From the NCBI RefSeq assembly GCF_027924605.1, contig NZ_AP027042.1, positions 659,524 through 723,523 of the forward strand: a stretch of 64,000 nucleotides of DNA, given 5' to 3'. The DNA is from Dyella sp. GSA-30 (GTDB taxonomy: Bacteria; Pseudomonadota; Gammaproteobacteria; Xanthomonadales; Rhodanobacteraceae). The notes under the pieces were generated by a model. That model was given only the letters and a program-made list of their open reading frames with translations. It had not been told where the DNA came from and did not search any database. Position 1 is the first letter of the stretch. Each line of letters opens with the position of its first letter. Shown in pieces: positions 24,830 to 32,800 of this stretch. Position numbers and translations under genes: made by a program.

Positions 24830-26413
24830 TCAGAACAGGTGTTTTAGCACGATGAACAATCCGCCAGCGAGCAGGATCGATGCGGGCAAGGTCAACACCC
24901 AGGCCATCAGCAGATTACGCACGGTCGACCATTGCAGGCCCGAGCCGTTCGCCGCCATGGTTCCGGCGACGCCCGATGTGAGCACATGGGTTGTACTGAC
25001 CGGCAGGTGATACATGTCGGCGGCCTGGATCAAGGTCATCGCCACCAGCTCGGCCGACGCACCTTGCGCATAGGTCAGATGCTCCTTGCCGATCTTTTCG
25101 CCCACGGTCACCACGATGCGCTTCCAGCCCACCATCGTGCCGAGACCGAGCGCCAGCGCTACGGCCACCTTTACCCAGGTCGGAATGAACTGCGTCGCCT
25201 TGGTGGCAAGGCCGCGCCAGGTGGTCATCGTCTTGGTCTGATCGTCGGACAGGCCAGGCTTGCTCAAGACCAACGGCAAGGCGGCATTGGCCAGGTAGAT
25301 GTCGTTGCGTACGTTGCCCATCTGTTCCTGCGGCACCGACTTCAACGACGGACGATCGCCCACTTGTTGGTCGATCTGTGCGATCAAGGCGGCCAGCGCG
25401 GGAATCGTATTCGCCTGCAGCGTCTTCTGCTGCACGGCCGTCTCGACCGTGGCGCGCGGGTCGCCGCCAACGGTGACCGAGCCGCCGATCTGCCCAAGCA
25501 CGCGGCTCGTCTCGACCGACACCTCGTGGAAGGTCTTTACTTCGCCGCCGCTCACTGCGCCATTGAGCGCATAGGCGGTGGGCACCGTGCCGATCAGGAT
25601 CAGCATGATCAGGCCCATGCCCTTCTGCCCGTCGTTCGAGCCATGGCTGAAGCTCACGCCGGTGCAGGTCAGCACCAGCAGCGCACGGATCGGCCACGGC
25701 GGCGGCTTGTTGCCCTCGGGCGCGCGATACAACGCGGGAATCTTCACCAACTTCTTGAGCACATACATCAACAAGCCGGCAAGCAGGAAACCGGCGATCG
25801 GCGAAAACACCAGGCCCTTGAACACGCCCATCGCGGCGCTCCAGTCCACGCCGCTGGTGCCGGACTTGACCGCCGTCAACTGGTTGGCCAGGCCCACGCC
25901 GATGATCGAGCCGATCAAGGTGTGCGAAGACGAATTGGGCAGCCCGAAATACCAGGTGCCCAGGTTCCACAGGATGGCCGCGATCAGCAGCGCAAACACC
26001 ATCGCGAAGCCGGCGTTGCTGCCGACCTGCAGAATCAGTTCGACCGGCAGCAGCGACACGACCGTAAAGGCGACCGCGCCCGACGAGGTCAACACGCCGA
26101 GGAAATTGAACACGCCCGACCAGATCACCGCCATGTTGGCCGGCATCGAGTGCGTGTAGATCACCGTCGCCACCGCATTGGCGGTGTCGTGGAAACCGTT
26201 GACGAATTCGAAGCCCAGCGCGATCAGCAGCGCGATGCCCAGCAGGATGAACGGCCCGGCGGAATGAATGTGCACGATGGCCAGGTCACCCATCAGCTGG
26301 GTGGCGGCGTAGATGCCGCCGATCAGCAGGACCACCCCAAATACGGCGGCGAAGATTCGGCCTGAGTTCTTGTTCTGGGCGGTGGTAGTAGCGACTGCGG
26401 CTTCGGTCTGCAT
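24830..26413 (-). CDS. Inorganic phosphate transporter, Pit family
   Basis: A 527-residue inner-membrane protein with about ten membrane helices and the two PiT repeats: ALGFEFVNGFHDTANAVATV near residue 70 and the second signature around GVSFSHGSNDGQKGMG (about 260). GFHDTANA and SHGSNDGQKG are the conserved phosphate-binding regions. A long soluble loop lies between them and the C-terminal helices. The family moves metal-phosphate with protons at low affinity. It is divergent from mrfA by 145 bases and upstream of tag. No phoU-like gene is adjacent. Confidence 0.93.
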   Translation of the reverse strand: MQTEAAVATTTAQNKNSGRIFAAVFGVVLLIGGIYAATQLMGDLAIVHIHSAGPFILLGIALLIALGFEFVNGFHDTANAVATVIYTHSMPANMAVIWSGVFNFLGVLTSSGAVAFTVVSLLPVELILQVGSNAGFAMVFALLIAAILWNLGTWYFGLPNSSSHTLIGSIIGVGLANQLTAVKSGTSGVDWSAAMGVFKGLVFSPIAGFLLAGLLMYVLKKLVKIPALYRAPEGNKPPPWPIRALLVLTCTGVSFSHGSNDGQKGMGLIMLILIGTVPTAYALNGAVSGGEVKTFHEVSVETSRVLGQIGGSVTVGGDPRATVETAVQQKTLQANTIPALAALIAQIDQQVGDRPSLKSVPQEQMGNVRNDIYLANAALPLVLSKPGLSDDQTKTMTTWRGLATKATQFIPTWVKVAVALALGLGTMVGWKRIVVTVGEKIGKEHLTYAQGASAELVAMTLIQAADMYHLPVSTTHVLTSGVAGTMAANGSGLQWSTVRNLLMAWVLTLPASILLAGGLFIVLKHLF

Positions 26414-26558
26414 GGGACGTGCACCTCATAGGTCAGCCCTTGGGAAGCTAAGGACCGTCCAAGACAGTGGCGTGACAGCTATGCGGCGGGGCGGCGTCTC
26501 ACCGGTTGAGACAGCCGCCCGGTCTACTGCCGAACCTGCCTGCCGCCAGCCGACGCCG

Positions 26559-28970
26559 ATGAATGCCCTACCGCACCGCTATGACGCTTCCGACGACCTG
26601 GTCCTGCGCGACCCGGGCGATGGCCGGACCCTGGCTCAACGCCTGTCGCGGCGCTATGCCTCGCGGATCACCGGTGCTTTCGTGATTCCAGGCCGCGAGG
26701 GATCGTTCGCACCACTACCTGAAGACCTGCCTCCCGCGCTCGCCGCTGCGCTGCGCCAGCGCGGCATCGAGCAGCTCTATAGCCATCAGGCCGCCGCCTG
26801 GCAGGCCGCACGGGCGCGCCAGCACGTTGCCGTGGTCACGCCCACGGCCTCGGGCAAGTCGCTGTGCTACACCCTTCCCGTGCTCGCGGCGGCCATGCAG
26901 GACAACGCCAAGGCGCTCTACCTGTTCCCCACCAAGGCGCTGGCGCAGGACCAGGTAGCCGAGCTGCTGGAGCTCAACCAGGCCGGCAACCTGGGGGTCA
27001 AGGCATTCACTTTCGATGGCGATACGCCGGGCGATGCGCGGCAGGCGATCCGGCTGCACGGCGATGTGGTCGTGAGCAACCCCGACATGCTGCACCAGGC
27101 GATCCTGCCGCATCACACCAAATGGGCGCAGTTCTTCGAGAACCTGCGCTATGTGGTGATCGACGAAGTACACACCTATCGCGGCGTGTTCGGCTCGCAC
27201 GTAGCCAATGTGTTGCGCCGTCTCAAACGCGTCTGCACGTTCTACGGCGTCACGCCACAGTTCATCCTCTGCTCGGCGACGATCGGCAACCCGAAAGAAC
27301 ATGCCCAGGCGCTGATCGAAGATCAGGTCACCGCCATTACCGAAAGCGGTGCGCCGTCGGGCGACAAGCATGTGCTGCTATGGAACCCGCCGGTGATCAA
27401 TCCGGATCTCGGCTTGCGTGCGTCCGCACGTTCGCAGACCAACCGCATTGCACGATTGGCGATCAAGGCCGGCATGAAAACCCTGGTGTTTGCGCAAAGC
27501 CGCACCATGGTCGAAGTGCTGACCAAGTATCTCAAGGATGTCTTCGATCACGATCCGCGCAAGCCGCCGCGCATCCGCGCCTATCGTGGCGGCTATCTGC
27601 CGAAGGAACGCCGTGCGGCGGAGCGCGAGATGCGTGCCGGCACTGTCGACGGCATTGTCAGTACATCGGCGCTCGAGCTTGGCGTGGATATCGGCAGTCT
27701 CGATGTGGTGGTGCTCAACGGTTATCCCGGTTCGGTCGCCGGCACATGGCAGCGATTCGGCCGCGCGGGCCGACGCCAGCAGGCCGCGCTCGGCGTGCTG
27801 GTCGCCAGCAGCGATCCGCTCGACCAGTACCTGGTGCGCCATCCGGAGTTTTTCCAGGCCGCACCGCCGGAGCATGCGCGCATTCATCCCGACCAGCCGC
27901 TGATCCTGCTCGATCACATCCGCTGCGCCGCGTTCGAGCTGCCCTTCACCGGCAACGAGATCTTCGGCAACGATGCCGCCGCACCCTGGCTCGACGTGCT
28001 GATGGAAGACGGCGTGCTTCATCGCGAAGGCGATCGCTGGGAATGGATCGCCGACAGCTATCCCGCCAACGCGGTATCGCTGCGTTCGGTCGCCGACGGC
28101 AATTTTGTCGTGGTCGACCGCACCGGTGGCAAGCAGACGATTCTTGCCGAAGTGGATTTCAGCGCCGCTGCCGTCACTTTGTATGAAGGCGCGATCCACA
28201 TGGTCCAGTCCGTACCGTTCCAGGTGGAACGCCTGGATTGGGAAGGCCGCAAGGCTTATGTCACGCGCACGCACGTCGACTACTACACCGACGCTATCGA
28301 CTACACCAAGCTGAAAGTGCTTACTTGTTTCGACAGCGCGCCAGCGGGTCGCGGACAGTCGCATCACGGCGAAGTGCACGTGGTTCGGCGTGTGGCCGGC
28401 TACAAGAAGATCCGCTACTACACGCACGAGAATATCGGCTACGGGCCGGTCAATCTGCCCGATCAGGAACTGCACACCACTGCCGTGTGGTGGCAGCTCA
28501 CCCAACGCACGTTGGAGCAGGCGTTCGACAGCCGCCAGGAAGCGCTGGATGGCTTTCTCGGTGCGGCATACGCATTGCACATTGTTGCTACGGTGGCCGT
28601 CATGGCCGAATCGCGCGATCTGCAAAAAGCGGTCGGCAGTGGCGACGGTGCCTGGTTCGTCAGTGCCGATGCCAATGGTCGCGGTCAGCTTCGCGGCGGC
28701 GATGGTCAGCCCACCGCATTGACCCCGGACGCGCCGTTCACGCCTACCGTCTATCTTTACGACGCGTTTCCCGGCGGTGTCGGCTTGAGTGCGCCGCTAT
28801 TCGAACGTCGCGAGGATCTTGTTGCACAGGCGCAAAGTCTGATCGATCGCTGCGACTGCCGTTGTGGCTGCCCAGGCTGCGTCGGTCCCGTGCTTGCAGC
28901 CGATGAGGCCTGCGATCGCTCGCCCAAGGCGTTTGCCTTGCGCGTGCTTTCGCTGATGGCGACGCTGTGA
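26559..28970 (+). CDS. mrfA: MrfA-type DEXH helicase with C-terminal DUF1998
   Basis: An 803-residue superfamily 2 helicase of the YprA/MrfA and Hrq1 group. Motif I is TPTASGKS, motif II is VIDEVHTYRG (DEVH), motif III SATIGNP, and motif VI is in GTWQRFGRAGRR. The C-terminal DUF1998 region ends in a four-cysteine zinc cluster (CDCRCGCPGC). B. subtilis MrfA works with the nuclease MrfB to repair mitomycin-type DNA lesions. The next gene is MrfB-like and overlaps this stop codon (GTGA). The ATG at 26559 is chosen because the upstream extension would overlap the pit coding region. Confidence 0.9.
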   Translation: MNALPHRYDASDDLVLRDPGDGRTLAQRLSRRYASRITGAFVIPGREGSFAPLPEDLPPALAAALRQRGIEQLYSHQAAAWQAARARQHVAVVTPTASGKSLCYTLPVLAAAMQDNAKALYLFPTKALAQDQVAELLELNQAGNLGVKAFTFDGDTPGDARQAIRLHGDVVVSNPDMLHQAILPHHTKWAQFFENLRYVVIDEVHTYRGVFGSHVANVLRRLKRVCTFYGVTPQFILCSATIGNPKEHAQALIEDQVTAITESGAPSGDKHVLLWNPPVINPDLGLRASARSQTNRIARLAIKAGMKTLVFAQSRTMVEVLTKYLKDVFDHDPRKPPRIRAYRGGYLPKERRAAEREMRAGTVDGIVSTSALELGVDIGSLDVVVLNGYPGSVAGTWQRFGRAGRRQQAALGVLVASSDPLDQYLVRHPEFFQAAPPEHARIHPDQPLILLDHIRCAAFELPFTGNEIFGNDAAAPWLDVLMEDGVLHREGDRWEWIADSYPANAVSLRSVADGNFVVVDRTGGKQTILAEVDFSAAAVTLYEGAIHMVQSVPFQVERLDWEGRKAYVTRTHVDYYTDAIDYTKLKVLTCFDSAPAGRGQSHHGEVHVVRRVAGYKKIRYYTHENIGYGPVNLPDQELHTTAVWWQLTQRTLEQAFDSRQEALDGFLGAAYALHIVATVAVMAESRDLQKAVGSGDGAWFVSADANGRGQLRGGDGQPTALTPDAPFTPTVYLYDAFPGGVGLSAPLFERREDLVAQAQSLIDRCDCRCGCPGCVGPVLAADEACDRSPKAFALRVLSLMATL

Positions 28971-29812
28971 GCGATCTGGTCGACAAGTTGCGCGGCCTGC
29001 GTAGCCAGGCGGGCATCGCTGCGACACCCTCGCCGAGGCAGACATTGCCGCCGGAAATTCGCCGCTTGCTGTCGACGCGCCATCGATTGGACACGGCCCG
29101 ACGCGTCGTGTCGCCGCAGGATCGCGTTGTCCACGGCATCGAGATCGCGCCGGGCCTGCGCTTTACCGAGGCGTCGTACGAATGTCCCACGCCACCGGAA
29201 CGCCTCGATATACGTTTCGCGCGCATCGACGCGGATGTCGAGCGTCATCGCCTGCTGCACTTCGATACCGAGACCACTGGACTGGCCGGGGGCACCGGCA
29301 CACGAGCCTTCATGATCGGTGCCGCCGACTGGGTGGGGCCAAGATTGCGCCTGCGCCAACTCACCATCACCAGCCTTGCCGCCGAGAGCGCGATGCTGCG
29401 GCACTTTGCCGGCTGGATCGATACCGACACGGTGTTAGTCAGCTACAACGGCAAATGCTATGACGCGCCGTTGCTGGCAACGCGCTATCGGCTTGCCCGC
29501 ATGAGCAATCCTCTGCACGGATTGATGCATGTGGACCTGCTGCATCCCGTACGGCGGCATTGGAAAGGAGTATGGGAGAACTGTCGGCTCGCGACCGCGG
29601 AGCGGCAGCTGCTTGGTGTGGTACGCGAAGATGACTTGCCCGGTTCCGAAGCACCGGCCGCATGGCTGGGCTATCTGCGTGGTGGACCGGCAACGGATTT
29701 GCGGCGAGTCGCCGAACATAACGCGCAGGATCTGCGGAGCCTGGCGGGCGTGCTGCGCTATGTCGAGGCGATCGGCGGCACGACAACCGCATCGGTCGAC
29801 ATGAATCGGTAG
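28967..29812 (+). CDS. mrfB: MrfB/YprB-type DEDD exonuclease, RNase H fold
   Basis: A 281-residue protein starting at a GTG that overlaps the mrfA TGA, so translation is coupled. Exonuclease motifs are LLHFDTETTGLAGG (motif I, Asp and Glu), VSYNGKCYDAPLLATRYRLA (motif II) and EHNAQDLRSLAGV (motif III), with the family-specific HPVRRHWKGVWENCRLATAE between. It is shorter than B. subtilis MrfB, lacking the TPR tail. It probably trims DNA at damage sites exposed by MrfA. The stop codon lies in a perfect hairpin shared with the convergent autotransporter gene. Confidence 0.87.
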   Translation: MSDLVDKLRGLRSQAGIAATPSPRQTLPPEIRRLLSTRHRLDTARRVVSPQDRVVHGIEIAPGLRFTEASYECPTPPERLDIRFARIDADVERHRLLHFDTETTGLAGGTGTRAFMIGAADWVGPRLRLRQLTITSLAAESAMLRHFAGWIDTDTVLVSYNGKCYDAPLLATRYRLARMSNPLHGLMHVDLLHPVRRHWKGVWENCRLATAERQLLGVVREDDLPGSEAPAAWLGYLRGGPATDLRRVAEHNAQDLRSLAGVLRYVEAIGGTTTASVDMNR

Positions 29813-29840
29813 CGGGAAGACGCTTCGGTCTTCCCGCTAC
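29809..29840. terminator. Bidirectional 13-bp hairpin
   Basis: GTAGCGGGAAGAC (29809-29821) and GTCTTCCCGCTAC (29828-29840) pair perfectly with a GCTTCG loop. The mrfB stop codon TAG is part of the left arm. It lies between convergent genes and probably ends both transcripts, though T tracts are weak on both sides. Confidence 0.6.
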
Positions 29841-29852
29841 CTCATTCAAGCG

Positions 29853-32800
29853 TTACGGATCGAACTTCTTTTCGACGCCAAGCAGGATCGACTGATTGTC
29901 CTTGCTCGTGTTGTCGAGATAGTTCTGGTACTCGGCGCGCAGCAACCAGCCGCGGGTCGTCTCCAGGGCGATACCGGCACCTAGCATGGTGTGGTTGCGC
30001 GACTGGTTGAGCAACGTGGCCTGGTAGAGCGGGCCGCTGAGCGAGTCGGCGTAGCGCATGGCTGCCTGGCTGGAACCCTGCATGTCGTGGCCAAATTCAA
30101 CGCGCAGCTGCGGCGACCAGACACCGTAGTCGCGCTTGGCCGCCCACTGTGCAAGCAGGCCCAGCGTACCGGTGCTGGTCTTGACGGTCTGGCGCTGGTA
30201 GGCCAACGAATAGATCGAATCGCCCGTTTCGGTATAGCCGTCCAGATGCGCGCGTGCCAGGTCGAGGCGGGCATATGGCGTCAGCAGCATGTCGTCGGCG
30301 CGATGCTCGTAGCCGACCGAGAGCGAGCCGAACAACTGCTTGCCGTCGCGCGTGCCATGCACGGTGTTGCCGTCGTCGGTAACGAAGCGGCGTGCATCGA
30401 ACTGCAACCACTGGTAACCGACCAGCGCGTCGACGTACCACGCATCGCTCGGCCGGTAGCTGCCGTAGACGGCGATGTTGTAGCTGTCGACCGAGCTGCG
30501 GCTACCGTTCTGGCCGACATCGGACAGGTCGTGGCCGTAGCCCACGCCCAGGCCCAGCGCGAGGTGGCTGTTGACCTGCTTGTCCGCACCGAAGCTCACG
30601 CCCGAGGTGGTGAAGTCGATACCGTTGTCGCTGGTGCCTGGCTGGGTCTTGCCGAAGTTCACCGCACCGCCGGTCCAGAAGGCGATGTCACCCGGTGCAC
30701 TGCCGCTGCCGGCGGCGGCCCCGGCCACCGCACTCGGTGCGGCCGGCGAATCAGGCGATACGACGTAGCGCTTGTTCTCGTTGTCGATCGTGTCCTGCAT
30801 GCCGGCCAGGGAATCAGGGCGGCGCAGGCTGCTGGCCGAGGTCATCGTGATGCCGTTGCTGAAGCCGCCCACGCCGCCGTTGTGCAAGCTCTCCAGGCGG
30901 CGCTGGAAGTTGCTGATCTGGCCGGTGGCCATACGGCGTGTCGCATCGGCCTGCGCGTCGAGTACGCCCAGCACTTCAGCGTTCTTCGACGGATCGCTGC
31001 GCGGCGTAATGACCACATTGATCGTACCCGGCGCCGACTCGGCGAAGGCATTGCTCAATGTATAGGTAATCTGCGCCGAGCCGCCGAAGGTGGGCGCCGC
31101 GGTGAAGGTCAGCACATAGCCGTTGGCGGTCGACTGGATGCTGGTCGAACCCGCGTTGGCCGGCGAGACCGACACCACCCTGGCGCCGGTGAATGGCCCG
31201 CCATGCGCCGTGGCAGTCAGGTTCACCTGCACCGAGGTTGCGGCGATCACGGTCGTGTTCAGCGTCGGGGCTACCGGCAGCGGATTGACGGTCAGGGTCA
31301 CATGCGCCGGCTTGGACGCACCAAACGGGTTGCTTACCGTGTAGTCGAAGCCGAGCGTGCCCGAGGCATCGCTGGGCGCCGTATAGACCAGGTCCGTGCC
31401 TTGTACCGACACAGTACCGGAAGCCGGCTGGGTCACCACCGCCGCACTGACGAACGGACCGTTGGTCGCACCGGCTACCGCGTGGATGGTGACCGACTTG
31501 CCGCCAAGCACGGTGGCCGTCTGCGCCGCTGCTACGGGTACCGCACCGGCAACGACCGTGATGTTGACGGTGGCCGGCCCCGACGTGCCGCCAGGACCCG
31601 TCGCGGTGTACTGCAGCGCGTCGCTACCGAAGTAGTTGGCCGCCGGCGTGTAGACGATATTCAAGCCACTGACGGTCGCGGTGCCATGCGCCGGCTGCTG
31701 GGTGATGGCAATGCTGGTGATCGGACCGGTGTCGACCGTGGTCACCGGAATCGTGACCGGACTGTTGGCATTGGTACTGGCCGAGTCGTTCACCACGATC
31801 GGCGCGGGCTGGCCGATCACGATCGTATAAGCCTGCGCTCCCTGGAAGCCGAACTTGTCGGTTGCGGTGATCGTGACGTTGAACGAACCGGCCGCCGTCG
31901 GCGTGCCGGATATCGTGCCCGCCGGGCTGAGCGTCAGGCCCGCCGGCATCGCACCGGAGGTCACCGCGTAGCTATACGGTGCCGAACCACCCGACGCCGA
32001 CACCGTGGTCGATACATAGGCCGTACCCACCTTGCCTTGCGGCAGGGTCGAGGGCGCCAGCGCGATGCCCGGCGCATTGATCGTCAGCTGGTAGGTCTTC
32101 TGCGACGTCTGCGTGGCCGCGTCGGTCACCGTTACCGTGAACGAATAGGTACCCGAACTGGTCGGCGTACCCGAGAGGGTGCCTGACGGACTCATCGACA
32201 TGCCCACTGGCAGCGCGCCGGTTTGCGTGTAGGTATAGGGCGCCGCACCACCGGACGAGACGAAGGTCAGCGAGTACGCGACACCGCCAGTGCCCGCCGG
32301 CAGCGGCGATGGCGTGGACAAGGTGACCGCACCGCCAGGCACCACGATGGCGAACGACTGCGATACCTGAGGTGCCGGCAGGAAGGCGCTGTTGCCTGCC
32401 TGGTCGGTGTGGATGGTGCAGGTACCCGGCGCCACGGTCGTGAGAATGCCCGACGAGGTGACCGTACAGACCGCAGTGGTCCCCGACGAGAACGCCACCG
32501 GCAGCCCGGAGGTGGTGGTTGCATTCAACTGCGGCGAGGTGCCGAAGTTCTGCGAACCGGGGTTGCTGAAGGTGATGGTCTGCGGTGCGATCGGCGTCAC
32601 GCTGTTGGACGCGGCCGAGGCAATACCCGTGCCCGAGCCATTGGTCGCCGTCACCGTGAAGGTATAAGCCGTACCGTTGGTCAGACCGGTCACGGTGATC
32701 GGGCTGGTCGTACCCGTTCCGGTCAGGCCACCCGGGTTGGACGTCGCCGTGTAATTGACGATCGGGCCGCCACCGGTGTTGGCCGGCGGCGTGAACGCCA

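Noticed and set aside
24932-26365. 477-codon plus-strand frame opposite pit
   Set aside because: It is rich in His, Gln and Arg with no fold; the minus strand encodes clear PiT repeats.
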